64,000 bases of DNA. Source: Primula veris. Taxonomy: Eukaryota > Streptophyta > Magnoliopsida > Ericales > Primulaceae. A program made the translations under genes and the position numbers. The notes beneath the pieces were generated by a model that did not search any database, was not told the origin of the DNA, and was given only the letters and a program-made list of their open reading frames with translations. The DNA lies in the NCBI GenBank assembly GCA_963682055.1, contig OY821740.1:36848795-36912794 (forward strand), read 5' to 3'. How positions within the stretch are numbered: the first letter of the stretch is position 1; the number at the start of each line of letters is the position of its first letter. Positions 12,726 to 25,089 of this stretch are shown one piece after another.

Positions 12726-15700
12726 CTACAAGTCACGTCACGTAATAAAAACTCAATCTACTAAAAATACAAAATAAAAATACAAAAAAAAAATAGTTTT
12801 AATTAATATTTAAATTTAGGGTAAACTTAACTAGGGTTCCAATATATTTATTTGAGTTTTTAGTAGGTTTAGTTTTTAGTAGGTGACTTGATTTGTACCA
12901 TTAACGTCTATATTAACCTATATTCGGTGTTTATAAGCCTAACTTTTATCTCTCTCTTCACATTGGCAATATCTAAAAATTTAACTTTTAACCATATTTA
13001 CACAAAATTCAACCCATTTGTCATGTAACTTCCCCCTTTCCTGTTTGTTTAGTTTTACTTTGTTTCATTAGTGATTGTGTTATAGTTCTATAAAATCAAT
13101 TTAACTTTTGTTTATAATTTCAAATTCAGTTTTTGTTTTTGTTTTTTTGCAAATATTTAATTATGACAATATTAAGAAATGATCTATCTAATGATTAATA
13201 AATTATAAATCACAACAAGGTGGGTTTTCCCCCCTTGTAATAGTATGATCTAGAAAATATAAGTATTTTCTTTTATCAAATGAATAATAGATTTGAAAAC
13301 ATAAAGGAAAAAATTTGATTACTTTCTTTTATCTCTAAAAAATCTATTAAGAAACACATAAAAGGATTTTGTCTATTTTTACTTCCGTTTATCAATTCGA
13401 TTAACACAAGTAAAATGGAGTATTAATTCAATTTATAAAATGATGAATTCTAAAAAGGGTTTTATTTATTAACATGGGAGAAAAAGTTTTGTAATTTCTG
13501 GAAAATATGTGTATTTATTGATATTAATTTAATAACTAATGTAATGGATAGCCTATGTGCAAATTTGTCATTTGTGGTATGGGTTAGAAGACCAAATAAC
13601 TTGTTTGACTAAATAATTTGTCCTGTTTTCCTCTCAAAATTATTTTATAGTATGAAATCTATAAAATATTTAATTTTTTAGAAGCACATATTTCCTATTA
13701 GATTTGTTGATAAAAATTTACTTTATTTGTACGGGTTTTAACACATATTAGATCGCACATGCACGGTGTGGACATAGTTTGCTAGTATCTATATATTTAT
13801 AGAAGTTGTATTTTTCGACTATAAAAAATATTTTTTTCACGTCAAAACCGTCATTCCAAATTACGGTTAGTAATTCGGATTTTACGATTTTAACATTAAA
13901 ACATACTTTTACAGTCGAAAAATACTACATATTTACTACGTGTGTGTTTTTGTTTATGTATGTATGTCTCTGTACGTTGCAGTGTTGACTAGCAAAGTGA
14001 GTAAAAAGGCTTATATTTGTTTGCATTTTATATGGGGGTATTTCACTGTTGGTCCCTGCATTTAGCTTCTTGTTAATTCTCATTCATCAGATATGTTTTA
14101 TTACTACTAGTTTGCTTTCGGTGGCAACCCATGTCATACCATATGTCCCTTTTTTTAACTATTAGCTCAGTTTAGCTCAGGATCACATCCTATGTCTATC
14201 CCTTCTCGATTTGGATAAATATTGAAGTAAGGGGAGGGAAGGTGGAAGAAACCTAAACAACGGATAAATATTGTTTGAAAAGATCTCCAATGAAATTTAT
14301 AATACAACATAAGGATCACATGACACTGAAACACAATTTCACAAGCGAAATTAGGGATGCGATATTTGAAGATAATCCCCACTCGTTGAAATATTAATTA
14401 TATACATTTACATTTTTCTTATACTTAGACCTAATGTTCAAAATGTCACAAAACATAAGGATTATTGGTTATTTAGCAGATGATCGCAGTCTAATTTCCA
14501 AATCTCTCTTAATTTGGTTAATCATCTGGGCTTAAAAGCTTGACTTTCCGTTTAGGATTCCATCTAAACTCACTTATTAGAAGTTTACAGCCAATTTTTA
14601 TACCTTCACGTAATTTAAAAAGGACACTTTAACTATAAAAATATCCTTTATGAGCTTCTTTTTTGAGGGGTTTTATGCATATGAAAATAGCTCAGACCTT
14701 AGACCACTTTTGTTTCATATGACAACATAAATATCTCTGAACAATTAATTTGCCCCCGAAATGGACATATTATTTAAAAGTACGATCTTTAAGATGATTT
14801 GTTGTCAACAATCAAGAAAGATTTTTGTATCCACACTATTAGTTATGCAAATAGATTGAAAGACCAAAAAGAACATTGATATAATAATGGTATCATTACT
14901 GTGATAAGAATCAGATGATCCCTTTCTTCTTTTGTCTTTTGCTACATTCATAATTCATGCCTAACGAACTTAATTAGTAGCATTAGCTGTGCGGCGTGTG
15001 CCGGTCCTATCATCTATATATCAAGCCATGGACTTTACTAATAAATATAAGAGACCCGGTATTATCAATCTCACGTCTTACGTGACTTGATTTTTTTGTA
15101 ATTTAAACATTGATTAAATGATTAAGCGAATTGAAAATAGCCGCTCAGGATCCGGGATTAACAATCTCACGTCCTACGTGTCTCTTAACCCCACCAAATT
15201 GAGTTATTGATACTTTTTTTATAATTTCTTGTTGTCTCTTTATGCTTGAATATATTCGATTCCGAAAAATTTTATGTAATGATTGATAAAATACAAAAAA
15301 AAAATTGTTTTTTTATAAAATGATTTGATTTGACTATACAGTAATAAAATCTCTGATTTCATTATACGAAGATTTTTTATTATTTTATTTGACGATTTAT
15401 CGAGAAAAACTCTATAAAACGTTAACGTTATTCGTTTAAAACAGCAAACCAAAACTTGAATTCATTTTTATCATATTATTATCTCTCTGGCTGATTCTAT
15501 AATTCGTGTTATCATGTATGAATAACAATTATAATATTTGGGGAATTGATCTTAATTTATCTCTTCCGGATATTACTCATCAAATTAAACACCCAATTTC
15601 CGAATAATCCTTATCAAAATACTTTTTTTCCATATGAAATTATCAATTTCCCGACCGATACCTACAATTTTGTTATTAGTTATGATCCTTATCTTATGTA

Positions 15701-16812
15701 ACATCGTACTATACTATAGCTTCGTGAGTGTTCCAATAGAAAAACTTTTAAAAAAACTTATCTTACACCGAACAACATTTATGTTCAATTTTACCGTCTT
15801 CATCAAATAACATCTATTTCTTTATATTTATAGAGAGAGTAATAATTCAAAGTATAATTTTGTTCATAAGATAACAATGTACATTTTTGAAGTAGAATAT
15901 GTGACGAGAACCGTGTATATCTATTTGGTGGGACAGGTAAAAAAATAAAAGATTGCTTTTTAGTTTGATGTAGAAAATTATATTTTATTGAATATTTTAA
16001 GTATGTAATTGTTGTTTGGTGAATATAGTGAAATTATAATTTTCAAATAAAGATATTTGTTGGTAATTCATTGTACTTTTAATTTTCTTTTTTACTTTAA
16101 AAGAACATAATACCCTTAATGTTAATCATCCTACCAATTAAACAAATCACAACACATACATGGAAAAAATAAAAATTTATAAGGTTAATTTAGAACCATA
16201 AAAATAAAACAGTATAGGAATTAACAAAATTGCATAATTAACGGTTTCTTCTATCCTGCAAATTTGGCCGAATTTCACTCTATCTATTTTCATTTATTCA
16301 TCGTCGCCTAATAAAACAACACCCTCATCTTGAGGGATATTTTCCGATTTGGACTCAATCTTCTACTTATGCACTGCGCATTATATTTCCGACGGTCCAA
16401 TTTTAGCAATAACACGTCTCGTACCCTCGAGAAATTAGATTTTTTACTTCTTTTAGGAGCATTATTGTTTTTTTGAGTTGTATTTCAACCATTCCTAATA
16501 AAAAGGAACCGACAAGTGAATATAGACTCAATATCGTAAATGAAAATTCTACGACACTTACAATTAAAGGTCATCCATATTTACAAACAAACAAATTTCA
16601 AGTTTACAAACTAAGATAATGAATAATGCAAAGTACTTTTTTTTTAAGAGAAGTAACTAAAATAATAATTCTAAAAAGTTTGTTTTTCCAAATTTATTTT
16701 TTCCCAAAAGTGTACTTTTGAGATGCAAGTCAAACACTATCATATTTTTTAAAAGTAAAAATACTAAAAAAAAATTATGCTTATATCACATAACCAAACT
16801 CCCACTTAGAAC
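12726..16812. other. Gene-poor AT-rich stretch
   Basis: No coding region was recognised on either strand. It contains a candidate Helitron 3' end (13756-13785). It also has two similar segments with AATCTCACGTC(T/C)TACGTG at about 15064 and 15160. The rest is featureless to the eye. Confidence 0.55.
13756..13785 (+). mobile_element. Candidate Helitron 3' terminus
   Basis: A short hairpin (CACA at 13756-13759 pairing with TGTG at 13767-13770) is followed 11 bases later by CTAG and then T. This is the arrangement of Helitron 3' ends. The stem is short and no 5' end was found, so this is tentative. Confidence 0.3.
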
Positions 16813-17380
16813 ATGCATAAAGATTTTCTAAAAGAAAACCTTAACAAAAGTGGCGATATAAGTAAAACCACCTGTGTGCAAGCAAAATGGACTAAACCCC
16901 TAATTGGTAGATTAAAATGCAATATGGATGCGTCTTTTAACAAACAGTGGTCTTTGGCGGGTGGAGGAGTGATCCTACGCGACGAATTTGGAGACTTGGT
17001 GGATATGTGAAGTGGTGGGTTTAGGTCGTCGTCCCCGTTAACAGCAGAGACTTGGGTATTAAGGACCGCATGTCAAAGATCGAAGGATCATAACTGGAAT
17101 TAAGTAGATTTCGAGTCGGACAACATAACTATGGTACAATGTTGTAAAAAGACAGCAACGAAGTTCCATGGGAAATCGAACCTTTGTTAGAGATATTTGG
17201 AAACTTGATTTCGGTAAAAAAATGGAGCTTTTATTGGAGCCCGAGATCAACAAAAATTCCGACAAACTGTTTAGCGAATCGTGCTAGAGTAGTGTATGAG
17301 AATTGTTGTTATTTTGATATATCCTACCAAATTTGATCCTTATTGTATAATGACTTGTTTTAATGAAATTATCACTTTAT
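16813..17380 (+). pseudogene. Decayed RNase H-like (RVT_3) retroelement fragment
   Basis: The first frame reads WTKPLIGRLKCNMDASFNKQ, then GGGVILRDEFGDLV, the start of the plant RNase H-like domain found at the end of non-LTR retroelements. The domain continues in broken frames with stops: SSPLTAETWVLRTACQRSKD, then a VDFESDN motif where the catalytic aspartate of the third strand lies, and remnants of the C-terminal helix. After it comes an A-rich tract (17383-17391). At least four in-frame stops and frameshifts make it non-functional. The reverse transcriptase part is absent. It could also derive from a host gene of the same fold, but the A-rich end favours a LINE. Confidence 0.7.
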
Positions 17381-17528
17381 TTTAAAAAAATACCCTTAGA
17401 AGATGTATCGAAAATATAGTTTTATGTACTTAAAAAGACGTAACCAAACAAAGCTCATTTCACACTATTGTAATATATTATAAGGACCCAAAGAAAAATT
17501 AATCACAACTATGTTACTATTTTTGTAA

Positions 17529-17572
17529 TAAACTTCACACACACACACACGGAGAGAGAGAGAGAGAGAGAG
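17529..17572. repeat. (CA)n(GA)n microsatellite
   Basis: A CACACA tract followed by a GAGAGA tract, about 40 bp in all. Confidence 0.85.
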
Positions 17573-17964
17573 ATCGTTTTCTTCGAAAAATCGGTAATGA
17601 AATTTTGTCCCAATATTAATTTTTGAACTCGTTAATTATCATATTTTTTTGTCTATACCCATTTTGATCTTCTATCTAAGAGCTCAGTTGCATTTTCAGT
17701 ATGTAAATGTTGATATATACAGTAAAATATTAATGTAAGTTTTTGGGTGCTATAGAATTGAGCATCTCAAAATTTGAGAAATGGGTATTGTTTTTTTACA
17801 ATGTTGTGATGATTGTGTGCTAATGGGTTTAACCACTAAAATTTGGTTTATTAGAGAATCTGGAATATTTTAGCTAGGTTTCCCCGCTCGATTTATTTGA
17901 ATAAGTAGTATATATTTGTATATAGTTATGAAGCATAAGTAATGGTAACCCTCTTTCCCTTAAG

Positions 17965-18296
17965 CAAGGGTGGAATCAGGTTTTTTAAATGGAAATGGCC
18001 GATATTCTATATAATCTTTTTCATACCCTATGAGTTTTTGTGTGTGGTGGTGGTGGTGGTGGTGGTGGTGGTGGTGTGTGTGTGTGTGTGTGTGTGTGGT
18101 GGTCGTGGTTGGGGGGAGGTACGCTAATTTTGAAGATTTTGATCAAAACACCTTTTTTTTACTTCTTTATCGAAGTTTAACAAAATGGGGGGCCGCGTTT
18201 TTGAAGAATTTGATCAAGATTTTTGTTACCTTTTTATCGACTTTTACCAAAATGGAAGGCACGGCCATCAAATGTCTCCAATTAGTTCCTCCCCTG
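17965..18296. mobile_element. hAT-type MITE with internal GGT/GT microsatellite
   Basis: 332 bp, bounded by an exact 7-bp direct repeat CCTTAAG (17958-17964 and 18297-18303). The left end CAAGGGTGGAATCAGG pairs imperfectly with the right end read inward (CAGGGGAGGAACTAAT). The interior shares GGCCGATATTCTAT, TACCCTAT and GAAGATTTTGATCAAAA with the two elements at 26166 and 26717, so all three form one family. A (GGT)n(GT)n tract at 18040-18098 has expanded inside this copy. Confidence 0.7.
18040..18098. repeat. (GTG)n(TG)n microsatellite
   Basis: Trinucleotide then dinucleotide repeat inside the MITE at 17965-18296. Confidence 0.9.
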
Positions 18297-18303
18297 CCTT
18301 AAG

Positions 18304-20532
18304 TGCTTTGAACTTGGGACACCCGAGTTCTATTTGTGGCCATAGCTTATTTATATGGTTCAATTTTTAAGCATTTGCCTTTTTGAACAATAGACGTGCT
18401 ATTTGCATAAATAAAACAAAAAATTGGCTTAGGTTATTTTATTAACTTTTAAGAAAAAAATTGATAGTTTACCAAAATGTTCTTTTTTTCGTGGTCAACA
18501 TTCTAAATCTATTTCCTTTTGGAAAATTAAAGTCCATGCATTGTTTTTTAAAAATGAGGTTTTATTGGTTTTCTTCAATTATCATGTAAATTGTTTGATC
18601 AATTAAATCGTTATTTATCCTTTGCATAATAAACTATTATAAACCTTATTAATATAGATTTCATCCTTTACAATATAAAACATGATAATTTAACACCAAA
18701 AACTAATATATTTTTTGTTTATTTGTTTTAGGCATTCCATAAGTGGCGGGTCGTAAATCAATTTTGTTTTTGTTTGGTTTCTTCCGTTAGTAGGTGCTTA
18801 ATAAGTAACTATTTTTTGTTAACCAATTCATTGTTGAGTAACCAGTAACGAAACATTTTCTTAAGATCTTTAGTGAAAAATTAGTTGTTTCAAGAGTTTG
18901 ATAAAAAAACTATATGCGCATGTTTTTCTTTTTTGGTTAAGAAAAAAAATCCAGTCGCATATCATTATTTACTTACAAAAATTTAATCATATACTCATCT
19001 TTTAACTATTAAAAGAAAATTGGTGAATTCTATCATAATCGTTTCCACCCTAACAAAAATCGTGGCTGAGCCCCTGATCACGTAGACACAATATCCGCGT
19101 GCTTTTGTAGTTTTCCATGCAATTTTTTTTTATTAGAAGTGAATACTTGGCATTCTTTGGAAAGTAAATTTAAAGAAATGCTATCCTAGCATCTTATATG
19201 TACAAAAAATTATATTATTAAACGAAGCGTGTATAGATTGTCGTTGGTTGAAAAGTTAGATTTTTATGTTTTTATATTGGGTTTAGTAAAAATGTATAGA
19301 AATCTGATCAAAACAAACATTATCCCGAAAGAAATTACTTCTTTGGGAAGCATAATCTTTAGTCCACAGGCTTCAGATTTGTGCATCTGATTATAACTAG
19401 GTTTAATCCGAGAGTATCTGACAAAAAGGGAAAGTCCCTTTCTCTGATTGATATTTAGAGTATAAATATTGATTTGTTCCTTATATAGTTTTACCTTTCT
19501 GTTCCTGGTAGTTAAACAGGCATTAGACTGAGAAAATCTGATAAAATATGATATGCCATTGATAAAGATGTAATGTAATGTTCAGGCCCTTAGTTGCAGG
19601 AAGCTTCTAATCTATCGACGCTTCAGCCTCGGAATCTCGCTTCCGCGCTTCCGTCTTCGGAAGCTTGCGGAAACTTCCATATGACAGTGTAAAAGGGGAA
19701 ATAAGATATACATGGCAATCGCGAGAAGTAGAAAGATAGGAAATAAAAAATTATCTAGCCTTATTAACACTCGGTTTGTATTTGCCTAACATATCGGTTC
19801 TTATACACATGCTAACCCATAAAAGAGTATAAACTTTTTGTTTTATATTTTTAAAGTTTTGGAAGAATCATTATCGCTTAATAGTATTTTATTGCATAGA
19901 ATTATAAAAATATAAATATATATTCTCCTAGACGCTTCAGACGACGCTTCCTCACTTTTACTACCAGACGCTTCCTCACTCCTGCTTCGTGCAATTATTT
20001 TATTTGTTATTTGTTCTGCCTTCATTCTTAATTTGGTTTATACGCCAGCGGCTATATAAACTTTTCAACATTCTGGCATCGTTCCAACATACTAATTGAT
20101 GCATGCCTTCAATTGAATTCCATGGTGTTATTGTTTCTGGAGTTCGATTGGTTGCTATATCTGTGTGTTTTAGCTATCTATACACAGTCTCATTATACAA
20201 TTTTCTCAATATCTGGTTCCTAATTGTGTGTGTCATTGGGGTGCAGAACACCTCTTACGATTTTACTTCCTTCTTATTGTATCTGGCATAAAACTGAAGT
20301 CAGTTCGTTAAAATCCTTAAGCGTAAGTTAATATCACTTTAACCCTTGACCATATAGCCTAAGTAATATGGATTCCCAGCCGAGTCTTTAGTCTACATAT
20401 CTATTCTCGTTTATATGTGAAGATTATACTATTATTCATAGGTGGATCCTGGAGTTAGCTGGTAGATCATTTAAACCTGCTTGATTTAGTTTTCCCAGAT
20501 ATATCAAGTAGAACAATAGCTAAGAGGTGAAA
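18304..20532. other. Upstream region of the alpha-crystallin-domain gene
   Basis: No ORF was recognised. At 19599-19678 lies a GC-richer cluster with two perfect GAAnnTTC words (GAAGCTTC and GAAACTTC) and several TTCCG words. GACGCTTC recurs at about 19616, 19930, 19940 and 19966. Untranslated exons of the downstream gene may lie near 20100-20520. Confidence 0.5.
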
Positions 20533-22082
20533 ATGGCCGGAGAAACATTTGGGAATCAAGACAATCAACAAAGGGAGAAGCCACAAGATCCCTGTGTCAC
20601 GTCACAGGTCCCACGATCTAGTGCCTATGAAGGATCTTTTATGATGCGCCTTGCGCCTGTTCCAAAGGTGGAAAATCTTAAAACGAAGCCATCTATTGTG
20701 TTTACTGGATCAGCTAGCAAAGGGGTAATTGGACCAGCTATTGGAGCTGTTGATATCGGTGTGAGCACATATGCTTACTTTTTCCATGTTGCTTTGCCTG
20801 GAGTGGGGAAGGATCCAGGTCTCCCTCTCTCTCTCACCTTGATTGATTTTTCATTCAAAGATTGTTTGGCTGTAGTTTTTTAAACAAGTAACCTGGATTT
20901 TTTAAGATTCAGAGCAAACCTAGCTTCATTAAGCTTCAAGGTAATTAATGCCGAGCGTGAAACATTTAAGACTTATTTAAAATAAAATAAAAAAATACGA
21001 ACAAGAACCAGAATTGAATGAACTAAATATTCAGTATTACGGTCATTATTATTATATATATATTTATTCCCCCGAATATAGTTCTTAAACCCTTCATCTT
21101 GGGCATCACTTATTCAGGCCAAGAATCAGAAAAGCTCAGGTTTTAAGCTAGTCAACCAAATTCAGTTCTGCTTGTAGGCAAAAAAGGCCATGCTTAGAAT
21201 CCGCAACCAAATAAGACCTTAGTATTTAAAAAGAAGCATGAGATGCAAGGGCTCTTTGGTTTGATGTTTTCAACGGAGACTTTAGGACTCTTGTTTTGAA
21301 ACTTCTTGAGAAATAGATGTTTTGCAAACTAATTACGGACATTCTTCGTTCTGAACAATCTTTTTGATCTGGAGTTTTCACATGAGAAATGTAGGACTTG
21401 CTATTATATATAATTTTTTTGCAAATGATGTAATACTGCAAGACATGAGTATGACGCACTGGATGTGTAGTAGTGATGGCATTTGATATAAGGCAACATT
21501 CCGAGTCTCTGACTCTTCTTTCTTCTCGTAGCTATTCTAGTGTTGTAAAGGTAGCTGGTCATGTTCACTTACGGTCCATAGTTTCCTGAATCTGTTATGT
21601 TTAAAGATAAATTTAAAACTACTTTAAATAAATTGGTCAGAGAAGAGTAAGTGATGGATTAATTTCAGATTGAACAAATCTAGTATCTTATGTATTGTGT
21701 TTTTTTTCTCGGTTGTTTGGAAGTCGAGAACAGTCTTCCCATTTTAATGCTTAAATATAACCTAGAAGGGGACAGAAGCAGTTTTTTTCAAAATGTTGGT
21801 GTTGTAATTTACCAGATAACTAATAGGTCTTTTACTGTAGCAGGTCAGTTTAGCTGTGAAGTTGACCGTGATGGAAAAGTTCACATAAGTGGGATTACAT
21901 CGACTGGTGGAAAAACTGTGGAAAGACATTCTCGTACTTATGAAATGAAGTTTCAGCAACAATGTCCACCTGGCCCCTTCTCAGTCTCTTTCAGTTTGCC
22001 AGGACCTGTTGATCCGAGGCTTTTTTCACCTAATTTTAGATCGGATGGTATCCTCGAAGCTGTTGTCGGAAAATACCAGTAA
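20533..22082 (+). CDS. Alpha-crystallin-domain (HSP20-like) protein, IDM2/IDM3 class
   Basis: Two exons, 20533-20818 and 21844-22082, give 174 aa; phases agree (Gly split 1+2). The N-terminal ~55 residues are polar and likely disordered. From about residue 73 the sequence reads GPAIGAVDIGVSTYAYFFHV, ALPGVGKDPG, QFSCEVDRDGKVHISGITST, CPPGPFSVSFSLPGPVDPRL and FSPNFRSDGILEAVVGKY. This is the alpha-crystallin fold as found in INCREASED DNA METHYLATION 2/3, not in classical small heat-shock proteins. Those Arabidopsis proteins join the nuclear IDM complex that recruits DNA demethylation; a like role here is inference. The ATG is chosen because a TAA lies in frame 12 bases upstream. The known relatives are longer at the N terminus, so an upstream exon could exist. 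Confidence 0.87.
21090..21218. repeat. Diverged small inverted-repeat element in the intron
   Basis: It contains CAGGCCAAGAATCAG, AAAGCTCAGGTTTTAAGCTA and the end AATCCGCAACCAAATAAG, which resembles the TTTGGTTGCAGCTTTTAAG family. Its left end is unclear. Confidence 0.4.
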
Positions 22083-23222
22083 TAAATAACTCATGGTACT
22101 GCAGGAAACAAGACTTCCATGTAGATCTCTCTTTGTTATTATAATGGGCAATGTAAGAAAGGGTCTAATAGGGGCTAGTAGCTGGTTTTTGGTACTTAAA
22201 TCGAACTTAACCTGGTTGTGATTTGTGGTATCATTTTGAATATGTTGTTTAAGAATCTACCTCATGAGTTCGTTTGTGGTCAAGTTAGTAGACTTGATTG
22301 TTGAAATTGAAAAGAGTTTTGTTTACCAGACTTGATTATTGTTTTGAGCAATTGAGGTTTTAAATATACTGAAAATGTTTGGACAGCAATGACAAAATTC
22401 CAGTAAATTAGATATTCTGAGTATCAAACGTGTTGATTTTGTCAATCGTCCAACATCAATTGGGCATCAAGCTATCAACTATATTTCGGTACAAATGGTG
22501 CTGTTTTCCTTGTTTTTCTTAGCCTTTAACGACTTATGTTTAACATATCTTTTTTTTGACATGAAATGTATAACAGATTAACAGTATAAGAATTGTTTTC
22601 TTTCTTTATTCCATTGGTTGTTATTCCAAAAGGGAAAAAAAAAAAACTTAAACATTTTCGTCAGGCACACACCCACAAAAGAAAATACAAATACTTCATC
22701 TTTGTATTGTTATGGTGGATCAACTTTCATAATCATTTTTAGGTGTACACCAAAGGTAACAAGTATATGCACAATGCACAACATACGAGAGTGGTAAGAG
22801 TGCAAAATTGCTATTTAGACTTGAAAACATGTGTTCTATATAAACATGGTAAGCAGTCGTACAAATTTTACACTGCCCACAAATTACATTGCAAGAGTGA
22901 GACTAGGGTTGGAGGGTGTAATAGTAATGTGATGCTAATTTGATTTCAAAACATTTTAAAAGTTTTTAGTTTCAGGTAAAATGACAAGTGCTTTCAATTA
23001 ACAATTTAGGCTCTCAGCATATATTCCAAAGCAAAATATTCAATACATGATACAAAATAAGTTGCACTAGTTCATTAACTTCAAATTGTTTGCTGCATCA
23101 CATATTGAACTCTAATCAAACACTCCAGAGAAAAAGACAGCATTCAGACGATCAACATGATGATATATGAAATACAGAAAAAAAAGATCCAAACACCGCG
23201 AAAAAAATCCGCTACATTTATT
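22083..23222. other. Intergenic region between alpha-crystallin-domain gene and next unit
   Basis: Holds the 3' UTR of the upstream gene. Only AT-rich sequence was seen otherwise. Confidence 0.5.
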
Positions 23223-23266
23223 TCAACCAAAACCGCCGACAAATTGAGGTACTTCACGCGCAATTC
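23223..23266 (-). other. Exon-like segment, possible terminal exon of an unknown gene
   Basis: It follows a good acceptor (CTCGTGCAG). The frame that joins in phase to 23990-23923 reads IAREVPQFVGGFG and then stops. Not recognised as any family. It pairs with the segment at 23923; both could equally be untranslated exons of the unit starting at 27380. Confidence 0.35.
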
Positions 23267-23922
23267 CTGCACGAGTCAATAATGAAAAGAAAGTATTAGC
23301 TTGATATGGCCAGGGAAAAATATTTTTACAACACAAGAATGTTGATGTCAATTATCAAGCAGCCAACAAAATTACATAGTCATAAACAAGTTCACAACAA
23401 TAAATCTTATCTATGATTCTGATTACCTATCCCAATACACTTAAAGCATCAAAATAATTAATTTAGAATGAAACTTAGGAGTAACAGAGCAGTATTTTTT
23501 ATGAGTCCACTGTAGTTTAGTAGTTTTTCCCACAAGCAATTTATTTTGGCTTTATGCACAAGCCTGTCTGATGGATGATTTACAGCTTTCACTAGTAGAT
23601 TGCATTGGTGACATTTCAATTCATTCAAGTGTTCAACCACTGCTATGTTATACTACTGTAATAGTTATCAACACACTGCAAAGAATACTCCAGAATGATA
23701 TTATCTAATGATGAACTGTGCGTTTTCCAAAACGAAACAGTATGCGACTGACGCAATTGGTGTGATTAACTAAATAAACTAGGTCAATAATATATATATA
23801 TACATCTGTCTTACTGAAGCCTATGGATGACCTCATTAAAGCTCAATTTGGGAGATTATGAATAAAATTTACAAGGTTACTTGAGATCGGATAATCTGAG
23901 TTAAACAGGATTGGGGAAGAAC

Positions 23923-23990
23923 CTCGATATCCATCATCGGCATCACAATGGTTTTGAAATGGTGATTGGAACGTGGGAGGGGAGGCAATC
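23923..23990 (-). other. Exon-like segment of an unknown gene
   Basis: 68 bp, flanked by an acceptor (AACTTTAG) and a donor (GAG then GTTCTT). In one frame it reads IASPPTFQSPFQNHCDADDG then YR, ends one base into a codon, and continues in phase into 23266-23223. No upstream exon could be assigned with confidence. Confidence 0.35.
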
Positions 23991-25089
23991 CTAAAGTTAA
24001 TTAGCATCACTGAATCAACATATCCAACACACAAAAAAATGGGTATCCTTAACAGTGCCAAATTACATAATAAACTAATAGGTGAAAAGCACATTAGCAT
24101 GTAGGAAAGTGTATATGTATAAAGTAACAAAACATTGTTCCACTAGATTAGCAACTTGTACAGGGTGTGAGTTGTTACACAACTTCCATAGCCAAGAAGA
24201 ACAATCTAAAACAAATAAGAGAATGTTTATGCATGTTTTGAATAAAACCTCACAATTAAATGTCCAGTCCTATGTAAAACATTACTTCAGGAAATCCCTA
24301 GCCCCATATATCGTATAAACTACAACCGAGAAGATCTATTGCTTCAAACAAGGGATGATCCTCGTTCTATACCCATACAGAACCACAAGACTATGAACAC
24401 TATCACGTAAACTATTTCCTTTTGAAACTAATCATAAGATTATCTAATATCAAAGGAGGCGTCCCTGTTACAAAACTTTACAAAACTGACATAAAACAAA
24501 TGCATCTTCAAGCTATACTACTTACCTCAAAATCTCACAACACAACAGAAACTCATACACCAAAGAATTTCACCAATATAAAATGTCCCCAACACTTTAA
24601 AAGAGATTGTCATCACTGGGGCAATAACCAATCCAGTATTAACAACACTTTCTCGTCAAAGCTATCGTAGAATAGTGTAGAGTCTCTAGATATACAAAAT
24701 TATGCATATATTTAAATTAGTTAAATCCCTTATCCACTGAAAGATTAAACCTTAAAGTTCCTCAAAATTGCAACGTCTATTCTCACATCATTTAGGGATT
24801 GCCTGGCATTAGACCATCAACAAAAAAAAACTTCTTTATACCTCAACTTTTTAAGTACATAACGTTTGTTTAGTACATTTGAGAACAATATTAATCATTC
24901 ATATTTTCGAGTCATACTTTCGAGGCAACTCAAAAAGGACTTTATGTAAAGCATCAAAATCTACACTTTTCTCAAGGTCATCCAATTCGCACTACCATGA
25001 TATCAATAAATATTGAATAAACCCAATACAACAGAATACAGTTTTTTTTTAAACTTGTACCCAATGCACGTATTAAAATAACACTACTA

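Noticed and set aside
18030..18302. ORF with a tryptophan/valine run
   Set aside because: It is a translation of the GGT/GT microsatellite and MITE.
24422..24670. Plus-strand ORF of 82 codons
   Set aside because: Composition is AT-rich background; no domain, no splice context.
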